Shown here: positions 44,527 to 53,935 of the stretch, piece after piece
How the letters are laid out: each line of letters opens with the position of its first letter
How positions within the stretch are numbered: position 1 is the stretch's first letter
Assembly: GCF_005116735.1 (NCBI RefSeq)
Contig: NZ_SWDB01000033.1
Coordinates: 1-64,000, forward strand
From: Thalassotalea mangrovi
Lineage (GTDB): Bacteria > Pseudomonadota > Gammaproteobacteria > Enterobacterales > Alteromonadaceae
Direction: 5' to 3'
Length of the DNA: 64,000 nt
The notes under the pieces: model-generated
Told to the model about the DNA's origin: nothing
Databases searched by the model: none
Seen by the model: the letters and a program-made list of their open reading frames with translations, nothing else
Program-made: the position numbers and the translations under genes

Positions 44527-47343
44527 TTAGAACGAATATCTAGCTCCAAGCGCAAATGTGCGTGAGTAGATAGCGTTGCCGAAATTAAACAGGTTATCGT
44601 TGCCTTCACCATAATAATTACGGTAAACATCATCCAGTATGTTTGTCGCATCAAACGTCAACACCAGGTTCTCTGTCGCATCAAAGCTAAACTGAAAATC
44701 CAGGCTTTGCTCTGGTCGGCTCCAAAACTGTAGTGGGTTTGCAAAAAACGAAGCTTCATTGCCCTGGAAGAATTCTTCACGCCAGACGTAGGAAAGGCGC
44801 ACATCGAATTGTTCTTTTTCATAGATACCGACAACACTGTATGACGAATCCGATACACCAGACATTTTTGACTTAACAACCGCCGCGACCGAACCATCTT
44901 CGTTAAAGTCTGACGTTGTCTGTTTCGAATCCAGCTCGGTGTAACTTGCTTGCAGGCCAAGACCGTCTAAAGCACCGGGTAAGTTGGTTGGAAAATACAA
45001 GAATCCAACTTCGATACCTGACAGTTCGCCATCTGACGCATTAACCGGAGCACCTAGGATATAATCCCGTTCAACCTCGTCATCACCGACACGACGAACG
45101 ACTTTTGAACCACCAATGACCAATCCGTCAATGTCGCGTTTAAACAATGCACCATAGAGCGAACTCCCTTCAGCAAAGTACCATTCCAATGATAAATCAT
45201 AATTTTTTGAATGGGTTGGCTGCAAATCTGGGTTTCCACCAGTACCGGTACCGTATGATACACCGTCTGTCAGCGGATCTTGCCAGAACTGTAGTGCGTT
45301 TAACTGGCCAAACTCCGGCATCCGCAGGGTTTCGGTATATGCCGCACGAGCGACTAAATCATCAGTAACATTCCAGCTCATCACAAAGCTTGGCAGTACT
45401 TCGCTTGCACCTCCGCTTGCTGTGTCATAGTTACCCGCCAGATCCCAAAACTGCATATCCTGGCTGTAGTCGACATAACGCACACCGATTTCACCACTAA
45501 TGCTTTCACCCAGCGCATATTGAGCCGTAGCGTAAAGCGCATAAGAGGTTTCTTCGATATCAAAGGTTGTTTGCGTAGCGTCTCGTTCGTAGCCATACAC
45601 CTGACGAACCGCATCGGCATTGTTGATCAGATACAGGCCATTCGCAGTGATATAGTTGTCGAAGACATCGGCTCGACCATCCATATAATCATTGACCTGA
45701 TAGATGAAGCCGCTACCGTCGCCTGAAGCGCCGGCATCAGCCAGTGCCTGCGCCATGTCAGCAAGCGGCATCACCGATGTAGCACTTTGCTCACGAGTAT
45801 AACTTTCTGCGCCGCGCTTTTCGTATTTAGCACCAAATTTAACGGTATCAATAAAGCCATTACGCAAGACCCAATCCGCATCAACCGTAAAGGTTAGTGC
45901 GTCTCCATCATTGCCACCACCATTGTCATAAACGGTACCGCTGTTCCAGTTTGCAGCCTCAGACATATCCGATTCATCAATACTGGTTGCCGGATCATCC
46001 CAGAAAGAGATGCCTGGCATGCCATTATTGTCATTAAAATCAACATCCAGACCGTAAGCTTTACGGTCAAAACGCATGGCAAAGAATTCCGTTTCAAAAT
46101 CACTTTGCTGGTATAAGATTTCCGACTTAACGGTTAAATCATCCGTCGCTGACCAGTTTGCACCGAATGCAAATAAATAACTGTCAGTTTTTCCGGTTGA
46201 GCCATCGCCGCTCTGAAAACCATTAGGCGCGTAGACCTGGCGTTCTTTTACGACATTAGTTCCTTCGAAAACCAGTGGTGTGTCAATCTGCAAATTACCG
46301 TGATTACCATCTTCCTCAAAAGTATTGGTAAACCACATGGTTGTTTGCTGCTCATTGCGATAGCCGGTATAGAAGGCCTCAGCCAATAGTTCCAGGTCAT
46401 CTCTCGGTGCCCACTGCAATGACACATTAAACGCTGGTCGCTCGCGTTTTGCTTCGTATACCCGACCGAACACCGCATCCCGCGCCAATAGATATTCAAT
46501 GTCATCACCATCGACGGATAATGTGGAGCCAGCGGCACTGGGCAAGCCATTAGTTAAACCAGGCTGCCAATAAGATAGCGCGCTGCCGAAATTCATGATC
46601 TTGTATGGCTGGTGATCCGAAGGTGGATTGGCCGTAAAGAACGGGAATGCCGCGCCTGCGACTAAATCATCATCGCGGTAGTTGGTTTGTACGTAGGATA
46701 CGTTAAACAGCGCCCCTACTTCGCCAAGATCCGTATCCCAACGATTGCTAGCCAACATACTGATGTTTGGATCTAATTCTTCCGACTGGTCAGCATAAAT
46801 GCCACGGCCGGCCAGCACGACTTTTGAACCATCGAAATTAAACGGGCGATGGGTTTCAATATTAATGGAACCTGCAATACCGCGCTCTACCTGTGAAGCA
46901 GAGCGTGTTTTATAGACAGTGACGGTTGATAATAAACTTGCTGGGATATCCTGCAAAGCGACCGCCCGCCCTGCTCCGGTGAAGACATCGCGGCCGTTGA
47001 CTGTGGTATGTACATCATTCAAACCACGAATCGATACCGTGCTGACCTCGCCACCACCGCGTCCGGTAACCTGCACACCTGTCACCCGTTGCAAAGCTTC
47101 AACAACGTTGTTGTCTGGAAATTTACCGATATCTTCGGCAACGATGGAATCAACGATCTGCGTGTTAAAACGCTTCATGTTCATCGCTTTATTCAAACTA
47201 CCGCGAATACCGGTGACTTCGATAATTTCTATTTGATCGGCTTCGTTATTATCGTTGACAGCGTCTTCGGCTGCTATTACTTGTTGCGCCGACAGCGCCA
47301 ATGAGGCAACGACTGCGCTATTAATTAAGTTACGCTTGAACAT
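44527..47343 (-). CDS. TonB-dependent outer-membrane receptor, arabinan-oligosaccharide type
   Basis: A 938-residue outer-membrane receptor. The signal peptide ends VIAA-EDAV. A TonB-box-like IIEVTGIRGSL lies at about 38-48. The plug follows, with DIGKFPDNNVVEALQRVTGVQVTGRG and VSIRGLNDVHTTVNGRDVF. The rest is a 22-strand barrel ending in the aromatic RTFALGARYSF. AGGAG precedes the start. This plug pattern is common in marine Alteromonadales receptors for plant and algal glycans. It follows the GH43-LamG lipoprotein by about 100 bp without a terminator between, so the pair likely binds and imports arabinan fragments. Ligand is inferred. Confidence 0.93.
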   Translation of the reverse strand: MFKRNLINSAVVASLALSAQQVIAAEDAVNDNNEADQIEIIEVTGIRGSLNKAMNMKRFNTQIVDSIVAEDIGKFPDNNVVEALQRVTGVQVTGRGGGEVSTVSIRGLNDVHTTVNGRDVFTGAGRAVALQDIPASLLSTVTVYKTRSASQVERGIAGSINIETHRPFNFDGSKVVLAGRGIYADQSEELDPNISMLASNRWDTDLGEVGALFNVSYVQTNYRDDDLVAGAAFPFFTANPPSDHQPYKIMNFGSALSYWQPGLTNGLPSAAGSTLSVDGDDIEYLLARDAVFGRVYEAKRERPAFNVSLQWAPRDDLELLAEAFYTGYRNEQQTTMWFTNTFEEDGNHGNLQIDTPLVFEGTNVVKERQVYAPNGFQSGDGSTGKTDSYLFAFGANWSATDDLTVKSEILYQQSDFETEFFAMRFDRKAYGLDVDFNDNNGMPGISFWDDPATSIDESDMSEAANWNSGTVYDNGGGNDGDALTFTVDADWVLRNGFIDTVKFGAKYEKRGAESYTREQSATSVMPLADMAQALADAGASGDGSGFIYQVNDYMDGRADVFDNYITANGLYLINNADAVRQVYGYERDATQTTFDIEETSYALYATAQYALGESISGEIGVRYVDYSQDMQFWDLAGNYDTASGGASEVLPSFVMSWNVTDDLVARAAYTETLRMPEFGQLNALQFWQDPLTDGVSYGTGTGGNPDLQPTHSKNYDLSLEWYFAEGSSLYGALFKRDIDGLVIGGSKVVRRVGDDEVERDYILGAPVNASDGELSGIEVGFLYFPTNLPGALDGLGLQASYTELDSKQTTSDFNEDGSVAAVVKSKMSGVSDSSYSVVGIYEKEQFDVRLSYVWREEFFQGNEASFFANPLQFWSRPEQSLDFQFSFDATENLVLTFDATNILDDVYRNYYGEGNDNLFNFGNAIYSRTFALGARYSF

Positions 47344-47443
47344 AACCTATTCTCCTGAAATTTGTCTCTGATAAGCGCCTGGCTTATCCATAAAAATATA
47401 TATACTGGCAACTCAGGAGCGGTTTACACCGCTCCATTGCTCG

Positions 47444-50400
47444 CTATTGCGCGTCTTTAACGAGATAAAGCTGCTGAACTAATTCAGCGCTAATCGATTC
47501 GCTATATATTTTCAGTTCATCCATTGCCCCATTAAACGGCACATCCCAGTGGTTGACGCCAACACCAAAGTAAGTCGTTTGTCCACTGCCAAAAACGTTC
47601 GGATAATTCTCACCGCTATATCGTACTTCACCATCGATGTATAAAGTCACGGTGCCATTATCTACGGTAAACGCAATGTGAGACCATTCATTTAACGGTA
47701 TCTGTCCACCTGGATCCGCATCATACCAGGCCGTGCCCGACCATAAGCGGGTAATATTGTCTTCTCCCCAGGCCGGTACAAAGCTCACCCAACTCGACGT
47801 GTTAGCGGCTCCGAAAAATGCTGTGCTAAAACCGGTAAATGCATCGGGACGCAGCCAGAAAGCGACCGAGTACTGGTGAGTGGTAATTAAATTATCCGGC
47901 AAGCGCACGCCGTTCGTACCATCGAGCTTAACCGCCTGACCAACAACGCCATCGACGTAATCAACCGTTCCGCTCAGTACATCAATGAAGTTACCGGTAG
48001 GCTTTCCTTCACCGTATGCTTCGCCAACGGAAATCAAATCACCATCAAAATTAAACTCTGCCGGGGCTTTCGATTTTACCGTGACTTCAAACGTCTTGGT
48101 ATCGATCACACCCTGGAAGTTAATCGTTGCGGTCAGGGTTACCGTTGCATCTGGCGATGTTGGCCCCGGCTGGGTAACAACAGCCATGCCATTAACGGTA
48201 TCAATGACTTTCGGATTGTCTGATGACCAGCTAATGCCTGACACAAACGGACCAACACGTGGCAACGCAAAACTATCTCGAATCGCCGAGGTATCTCCCA
48301 AAGTCAGGCCATCTTTCACATAAGCGGCAAACTGAGCCGGATCGGTTAAGTTGTTGATCGCCGCGGCATTAATATCCAAAGAGCTTAATGCGTAATCATA
48401 AACAATAAATTCATCGATCAGACCTTTATAGGGAAGATCCCACCCATAGTTTACGCCGAGTGCAAAATCGCCACCCTGGCCACTAAACATTTCTGGACGA
48501 GGCATTGTACCTGCTGATTGACCATCAAGATACAGGGTCATGATGCCATCAGCATAGGTAATTGCCACGTGTGTCCATTGATTTAATGGCGTCGCCGAAG
48601 CGGTCGCAATCTGGTTCCAGTCATCCGACGCTTCGGTTAAATAACGACTCCAGACGGTAAAGTTAGGATTGAACCAGACACTACCAGGGATGACGCTGAT
48701 CCATTGATCGAAGTTATCCGCCGGGGACATGAACAACGCCGGCGTGTGAGTCGGTATTTCGCTTGGGTTAATCCAGAACGACACCGTATATCCCGCAGAA
48801 GTGATCAACTCGTCTGGTAAGCGGACGCCGGTATTGCCATCAAAATTAAATGCGTTATCCGCATAGCCTTGAGCGTAGGATTGCGCCCCCATACCAAGGT
48901 TCAGCAGGTTGTTATCGGTGGTAACGGCATCCGCTAAATTACCAAGCGAGTCCGTTAAAGAATCATTAAAGGTATAGTGAGCAATGGCGTTCTTAAATGC
49001 CGGTCGGGCTCTTAATGTTACCGTAAACGCTTTCTCAATCGATTCACCATTTAACGTCACAATCGCCGTCAGGCTAATCGTTTGATCGCCACGGTCAGGG
49101 GTTGGGATAAAGATAGAACCATCATTAGAGATGTAGTACTCATCACTGCTTTGCCAACTAATGCTGGCATGGTGTTTACCGACAGTCGGTAAGCGATACC
49201 CTTCATCGGCAATGGTTAATTCCGATTTAATGTCCAGGCTGTCAAAGGTCGCCCGTAATGCTGACTGAGTAGCACTGATCGGGTCTACGAAACTTCCCCA
49301 TACGGAAGCCCCTTCAGACGATAATGCGGAAAAGGTCGGTACCAGTTTCGCATTGGCATCATCCCACTGCCATTTTAAAACGCCAACATAGGTTCCAGAC
49401 TCAAGCTCAAGCTTAATATTCTCCGGATCCAACATGTACCATACACCGGTTTCACTTCCGGTGACCGTCATATTGGTATTCAGTGCAATATTGCCGGAAC
49501 GGATAGCACTGGTATTGCTATCGACGCCATGGTTGATAAATTTGTAATAACCAAAAGCCTGATCTTTCGCAACGACATTATCTCCATCCAAAGGCACATA
49601 ACGTTGCGGAGAGCTCACTAACCAGCCATCGGTGTTAACAAACATCTCGTGCACCCGAACCTCATGGGCTTCAGGGATGGCAGGATATTTAGTTGATGTC
49701 GCAGGAAAACGAGTATGGGTCACCAGTAAGTGACGTCCGCTGTCTTCATCATAGTAAGCGGAATTGTGACCAGGAGACTGATAACCCCAGGCTTGTGCGT
49801 CTTCGCCAAGTTCCTGAGTATATTCAAATCCCCCTAATAATTTTGCCCCAACTACCAGGCCATCATTCAATGTCGAAATATCGACACCAGCTGGGTCTAA
49901 ATAAGGACCTTGGGGTGACTTAGCCCGGGCAATACGAATATTATAGCCATCGTTTGCAGCAAAACCGGCAACCGACCACATCAGGTAATAATAGTCACTT
50001 TCAGGGCTGTACATGACAAATGCCCCTTCCATTGCCCTGAAATCACCACCGACCAGGCGTGTGCCATAACCTTGTCCGGTTTCTGGTTTGCCGGTTTCTT
50101 CATCCATGGCTAAAACATAAATACCGCCTGAGTAGGAGCCGTAAACCATCCATAACTGGCCGTCTTTATCATAAAATGCAGCAGGATCGATGGCGTTGGG
50201 ATCGATGGCAGGATTGTAAGTCATCTGCTCATTATCGAGAGGGAAATCTGAAAATTCGCTTTCATTTCGATAACCGGACCGTAAAAATACACCTTTATCT
50301 GTGTATGGGCCTTCAATATTATCGGCCTCTGCTAGCCCTAAATAGGAACGATTCCAGCATACTTCATCATATTCTGGGGTATCCGGGTTATCCTGAGCGC

Positions 50401-50854
50401 AGTGATTGTAGTAAAACCAGAATTTCCCGTTCGGCGCCTGAATCACATTGGCCGCCCAATTGCCGGTGAAACCATCTGTCCAGGCGATACCTTCAGAAAT
50501 TTCGGACGAATAGGTATTAAAAAGTGGGCTTTCATCGACCAAATGATTGGCAGACAATGAAGATATATATTCCCAACTTAACAGATCAGCAGATTTCGCC
50601 GCCGCCAGATGGGAACCAAAAATATAATAGGTGTCCTCAACTTTGAGTACCGATGGATCATGAACCGCGATATTCTCAAAATTCACTCCACCTGTATCTG
50701 GATTTAACTGCACACTTGAACTGAGTTCAGGCATTGCTGCAGTTAGTTGGACTTCCGGCGCCTTAACGGTTTCGCCGACCTTACTACCACCATCACCACA
50801 GCCGGTTACGGCCATGACACCGATGACAGCGAAAGCTATTCTGCTTATTCTCAT
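47444..50854 (-). CDS. GH43 arabinanase-like lipoprotein with two LamG and two Ig-like modules
   Basis: A 1136-residue lipoprotein. The start at 50854 has CGAGG five bases upstream; an ATG at 50878 has none. The lipobox is VTGC (Cys19). GH43 covers about 60-400, with Asp66 in AVHDPSV, Asp in NAIDPAAF and Glu in AMEGAFVMY; SPGHNSAYYDED carries the metal-site His. A beta domain of the kind found in extended endo-arabinanases follows to about 525. Then come an atrophied Ig-like module (540-625), LamG one (630-850, FNFDGNTGVRLPD), a second Ig-like module (850-935) and LamG two (950-1136). It is probably surface-exposed, gripping and cutting arabinan beside its TonB receptor partner. Confidence 0.9.
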   Translation of the reverse strand: MRISRIAFAVIGVMAVTGCGDGGSKVGETVKAPEVQLTAAMPELSSSVQLNPDTGGVNFENIAVHDPSVLKVEDTYYIFGSHLAAAKSADLLSWEYISSLSANHLVDESPLFNTYSSEISEGIAWTDGFTGNWAANVIQAPNGKFWFYYNHCAQDNPDTPEYDEVCWNRSYLGLAEADNIEGPYTDKGVFLRSGYRNESEFSDFPLDNEQMTYNPAIDPNAIDPAAFYDKDGQLWMVYGSYSGGIYVLAMDEETGKPETGQGYGTRLVGGDFRAMEGAFVMYSPESDYYYLMWSVAGFAANDGYNIRIARAKSPQGPYLDPAGVDISTLNDGLVVGAKLLGGFEYTQELGEDAQAWGYQSPGHNSAYYDEDSGRHLLVTHTRFPATSTKYPAIPEAHEVRVHEMFVNTDGWLVSSPQRYVPLDGDNVVAKDQAFGYYKFINHGVDSNTSAIRSGNIALNTNMTVTGSETGVWYMLDPENIKLELESGTYVGVLKWQWDDANAKLVPTFSALSSEGASVWGSFVDPISATQSALRATFDSLDIKSELTIADEGYRLPTVGKHHASISWQSSDEYYISNDGSIFIPTPDRGDQTISLTAIVTLNGESIEKAFTVTLRARPAFKNAIAHYTFNDSLTDSLGNLADAVTTDNNLLNLGMGAQSYAQGYADNAFNFDGNTGVRLPDELITSAGYTVSFWINPSEIPTHTPALFMSPADNFDQWISVIPGSVWFNPNFTVWSRYLTEASDDWNQIATASATPLNQWTHVAITYADGIMTLYLDGQSAGTMPRPEMFSGQGGDFALGVNYGWDLPYKGLIDEFIVYDYALSSLDINAAAINNLTDPAQFAAYVKDGLTLGDTSAIRDSFALPRVGPFVSGISWSSDNPKVIDTVNGMAVVTQPGPTSPDATVTLTATINFQGVIDTKTFEVTVKSKAPAEFNFDGDLISVGEAYGEGKPTGNFIDVLSGTVDYVDGVVGQAVKLDGTNGVRLPDNLITTHQYSVAFWLRPDAFTGFSTAFFGAANTSSWVSFVPAWGEDNITRLWSGTAWYDADPGGQIPLNEWSHIAFTVDNGTVTLYIDGEVRYSGENYPNVFGSGQTTYFGVGVNHWDVPFNGAMDELKIYSESISAELVQQLYLVKDAQ

Positions 50855-51330
50855 ACTCCCCTCGCTTTCTTGTATCATTATTTAGGTTTTTATTAATCAA
50901 TTTTTTATTATGTTTAACTGATTGATCTTTTGGTAATATAATACTACAAGGATGTATCGTAATATAATACTACAAATGAAACAAGAGAAAATAAAAGGCC
51001 TGCCAACAAGCGACTCTAACCGCAGGTTTCATTAGCCAGTTAACGACAGGATTGTTGGATGAATTCCCCCAGATTATCCTGCCGTTTGACATACGCCATT
51101 CCCTTTTCGCACCTGTTATTTATTGAGCAACAACACTCTGTGCGCAATCCAGCCCTCGCCATCTTCAAGCCTGCAGAAAATGTTCAAATATCATGTAGAG
51201 AACTATACTCACTCCCCAAACCCTGAATATGATTAGCGCTGGGTGAAAAAATCTTCGGCGCTAGATCACTACGACGTTGGCTCTGCAATGAGTCGTAGAT
51301 TTCGTACACCTGATAACGGGGAGATAAACG
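50855..51330. other. Intergenic region between GH43-LamG operon and SDR gene
   Basis: About 475 bp of divergent promoter space. The AT-rich left half contains the two direct operator-like repeats (50934-50975). The right half, up to the SDR start, shows no clear motif, gene or hairpin. Confidence 0.5.
50934..50975. promoter_or_regulatory. Two direct TACTACAA repeats upstream of the GH43-LamG operon
   Basis: TAATATAATACTACAA occurs twice without a change, at 50934-50949 and 50960-50975, with a 26-bp period. The core matches the sites in front of araB and the dehydratase. They lie 80-121 bp before the GH43-LamG start codon. Confidence 0.7.
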
Positions 51331-52092
51331 ATGTTAAACAATAAAGTTGCCATTGTTACCGGTAGCTGCGGTGGCATTGGCCGGGCCATTGTGAAAACGC
51401 TTGTGGCCGAAGGGGCAAAAGTGATAGCGGCAGATTTAAATCAACAGCAAGTTGAAGCGTTGCAATCCAGTTATAACGGCGAGGTCAAAGGGGTTGCGGT
51501 TGACGTGACCAACTATGCGGATCAGGAGCGGATGATCCAATCGGCCATTGATGAGTTTGGAACCGTCGATATTGTCATTAATAATGCCGGTATCGGTTCA
51601 GCGAAACCGCTCATTGACCACGACCCCGAAACCGACTTTGATGCGGTAACCAATGTCAATCAACGTGGCGTTTATTATGGCATTGTCGCGGCGGGAAAAA
51701 CCTTTAAACGACTGAATAAAGGGGGAGTGATCATCAATACCGCGTCGGTATATGGACAAATGGCATCCGAAATGACCTTCATTTATAACGTCAGCAAAGC
51801 TGCCGTGGATATGATGACCAAATGTGCGGCGTTAGAATTCGCGCCCCTGGGTGTACGAGTCGTTGCGGTGGCCCCTGGCCGTGTCGACACACCGCTATTG
51901 AGAAAGTATGAAGAGTTAGGGCTTTGGGAACATATTCGCAAAGAGCAAATGCGTAACGACTTTACCCAACCAGAGGAAATTGCCAGCGTCTTTGCGTTTT
52001 TAGCGTCGGATCAGGCAAATTGCATCAATGGCACTACCATCGCCGCTGATGATGGATTTTTAAGCTTTAAATACCCGTTACTCTCTAATTAA
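51331..52092 (+). CDS. Short-chain dehydrogenase/reductase
   Basis: A 253-residue classical SDR. The nucleotide motif TGSCGGIG is at 10-17, NNAG at 84-87, and the catalytic residues are Ser139, Tyr152 and Lys156 (YNVSK). The C-terminal DDGFLSFKYP is typical of sugar/polyol or glucose 1-dehydrogenase-like SDRs. It is soluble and cytoplasmic. It lies at the right border of the island, divergent from the GH43-LamG gene. It might oxidise a pentose or a related alcohol, but sequence alone does not give the substrate. No operon partner follows; a MITE-like element begins 12 bp after the stop codon. Confidence 0.85.
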   Translation: MLNNKVAIVTGSCGGIGRAIVKTLVAEGAKVIAADLNQQQVEALQSSYNGEVKGVAVDVTNYADQERMIQSAIDEFGTVDIVINNAGIGSAKPLIDHDPETDFDAVTNVNQRGVYYGIVAAGKTFKRLNKGGVIINTASVYGQMASEMTFIYNVSKAAVDMMTKCAALEFAPLGVRVVAVAPGRVDTPLLRKYEELGLWEHIRKEQMRNDFTQPEEIASVFAFLASDQANCINGTTIAADDGFLSFKYPLLSN

Positions 52093-52104
52093 GCAGTCAT
52101 GATA

Positions 52105-52380
52105 ATACCAAGCACATTAAATTATTGCTCACTCAGTGAGAATTTAAAGGCGTTTAGACAAGGCTTTGATTGCAGAGAATGGTCGTTCCCCAGTCAAAAT
52201 TAGCGCAAAATCAGTAACGCAGGATAAACGCCTTTAAAACTCACCCGTAGGGAGTTTACCAGAGGTCCATTTACGACCCTATATTTCATTAATATAGAAT
52301 GACTATATCTATGAAATCTATGTTGTAAATGAACCTCTGCCCTAACTCTGAGTTGTGCACAAACTTAATGTGATTGGTAT
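52105..52380. mobile_element. MITE-like element with 16-bp terminal inverted repeats
   Basis: A 276-bp non-coding element. The left end ATACCAAGCACATTAA (52105-52120) matches the right end TTAATGTGATTGGTAT (52365-52380) as an inverted repeat with one mismatch. The interior has no open frame of note and contains AAAGGCGTTTAGACAAGG-type sequence I associate with dispersed repeats in marine Alteromonadales. No clear target-site duplication was identified. It would move only with a transposase supplied elsewhere. Confidence 0.7.
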
Positions 52381-52524
52381 AAGGCCTGGCTGCAGGCTGT
52401 GCTTTGATACGGGCCTTTGGATTTATCAGATGGAGTAGCGATAGATTGACTCACCATCGGTACTTCTTGCAGTACCGCATTAATTCTCAGTTTTCAACAA
52501 ATCTGGTGAAATCTCTTAGGACAT
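52381..52524. other. Intergenic DNA between MITE-like element and tRNA terminator
   Basis: No coding sequence or RNA gene seen. A short inverted match GGTACTTCTTGCAGTACC lies near 52458-52475 and could form a small hairpin. Confidence 0.35.
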
Positions 52525-52563
52525 AAAAAAACCGAAAACCCTTGTTAATAATAGGATTTTCGG
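52525..52563 (-). terminator. Rho-independent terminator of the secG-leuU transcript
   Basis: CCGAAAACCC (52532-52541) pairs with GGATTTTCGG (52554-52563) with one bulge or mismatch. On the minus strand the stem is followed by seven T residues, 30 bp beyond the tRNA. Confidence 0.85.
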
Positions 52564-52592
52564 CTCTTTTCGGTTCGCTTAGAACCTTGTGA

Positions 52593-52679
52593 TGGTGCGG
52601 ATGGAGGGACTTGAACCCTCACGCCCTTTCGAGCACAACGACCTCAACGTTGCCTGTCTACCAATTCCAGCACATCCGC
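52593..52679 (-). tRNA. leuU: tRNA-Leu (anticodon GAG)
   Basis: An 87-nt class II tRNA with encoded CCA. The acceptor arms are GCGGATG (52679-52673) and CATCCGC (52603-52597), with discriminator A. The D-loop reads AATTGGTAGACA, and the anticodon arm is CAACG-TTGAGGT-CGTTG with anticodon GAG. A long variable arm (TGCTCGAAAGGGCG) is followed by GTTCAAGTCCC in the T arm. The position directly after secG matches leuU of E. coli. Confidence 0.97.
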
Positions 52680-52689
52680 GAAATTTTTA

Positions 52690-53037
52690 TTAGTTTGGAA
52701 CGTCTGACTCGTTGTTGTCGTCGCTCGCTGGAACGTCTGTAGGCTCGATTGACTGAGTTTGCTCAGCGCCCTGTCCCAGGTTATTCCATTCTTCACCCTG
52801 CTTGGTCTTGTGAGCAGTCAGGTTGCCCAGAAACAGGCTAATGACAAAAAATAATGTTGCCAGAATCGCTGTTGTTTTGGTCATGAAGTTGCCTGAACCA
52901 CTGGAACCAAAAATAGTAGCTGATGAACCGGCACCAAATGATGCGCCCATGTCAGCACCTTTACCCTGTTGGATCAAAATGAAACCAATCAGGATAAGAG
53001 CAACAATTAAGTAAACAACGATTAATAACTCGTACAT
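52690..53037 (-). CDS. secG: Preprotein translocase subunit SecG
   Basis: A 115-residue inner-membrane protein of the SecYEG channel. It has two membrane helices (about 3-22 and 55-72), joined by the conserved KGADMGASFGAGSSATIFGSSGS-type cytoplasmic loop, and a polar, acidic tail. The length and gene order (tpiA-secG-tRNA-Leu) are typical of gammaproteobacteria. It assists protein export and sits 11 bp after tpiA, so they are probably co-transcribed. Confidence 0.96.
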   Translation of the reverse strand: MYELLIVVYLIVALILIGFILIQQGKGADMGASFGAGSSATIFGSSGSGNFMTKTTAILATLFFVISLFLGNLTAHKTKQGEEWNNLGQGAEQTQSIEPTDVPASDDNNESDVPN

Positions 53038-53048
53038 GAATGAATCCT

Positions 53049-53798
53049 TTATTCTGCCAGGCAGATTTTCTTAAACTCTTCTACTTTCAAACTCGCACCG
53101 CCAATCAGGCCACCGTCGATATCTGGCTGGGCGAACAACTCCTGGTAATTACCAGCGTTGACGCTACCACCGTACAATATCGCGACGTTATCAGCTGCCT
53201 GTGTGTCCGTGGCAGCGATGTGTTCACGGATAAAGCGATGTGTTTGCTGAGCCATCTCAGCGGACGCTGTTTTTCCGGTTCCTATGGCCCATACTGGCTC
53301 ATAGGCAAAAACAACGCCTGATAATTCGTTACTATTCAACGTAGCAAGTACAGGATTTAACTGCTCAGATAACACCTTCTCGGTATCGCCCTGCTCTCGT
53401 TCCTGCTCGCTTTCGCCGATACAAACAATTGGTGTCAAACCTTGATCTAACGCCGCTTTGGTTTTGCTGGCAACAAGCTCGGAGCTCTCCGCATACATGC
53501 TGCGACGCTCTGAATGACCAACAATCACGTATTGTACCGATAAATCTTTCAGCATTAAAGCTGAAACTTCACCTGTATAAGCACCGCTTTGATGCTCACT
53601 CAGATTCTGACCACCGATTGCGACACCAGGGTTTTGATTCGCCTGGGTTAACGCCCCAAGATAAGGTGCCGGTGGACAAATGACAACCTGCTGTTCTGTG
53701 CGAATGTTAATGGCATTTAATGCGGCAGTCATTGCGTTAACTAACGACAAGTCCCCATTCATTTTCCAGTTCGCGGCAACAATGGTTTTTCTATTCAT
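53049..53798 (-). CDS. tpiA: Triose-phosphate isomerase
   Basis: A 249-residue glycolytic enzyme interconverting dihydroxyacetone phosphate and glyceraldehyde-3-phosphate. The start at 53798 follows AAGGGAAG and gives the usual NRKTIVAANWKMNGD opening with catalytic Lys; a longer frame upstream is unlikely. His in VIVGHSERR, Glu in FAYEPVWAIGTG and the phosphate loop ILYGGSVNAGN are in place. It lies between glmM and secG, an order seen in Vibrio and Shewanella relatives. Confidence 0.97.
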   Translation of the reverse strand: MNRKTIVAANWKMNGDLSLVNAMTAALNAINIRTEQQVVICPPAPYLGALTQANQNPGVAIGGQNLSEHQSGAYTGEVSALMLKDLSVQYVIVGHSERRSMYAESSELVASKTKAALDQGLTPIVCIGESEQEREQGDTEKVLSEQLNPVLATLNSNELSGVVFAYEPVWAIGTGKTASAEMAQQTHRFIREHIAATDTQAADNVAILYGGSVNAGNYQELFAQPDIDGGLIGGASLKVEEFKKICLAE

Positions 53799-53935
53799 AA
53801 TTGCTTCCCTTATCAAGTGGCGAGATATTAACGAACCTGAAAACAAGATACAAGCGAATAAATCACTTCCTGGTTTATTTGCTTAAAAGACAAACAATTT
53901 ATTAACAGAATTCGTTTTTAATCCAGTACGCGAAG

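Noticed and set aside
52593-52679. tRNA-Leu as an integration (att) site for the arabinan island
   Set aside because: I saw no integrase gene and no repeat of the tRNA 3' end elsewhere in the window, so the idea has no direct support here.
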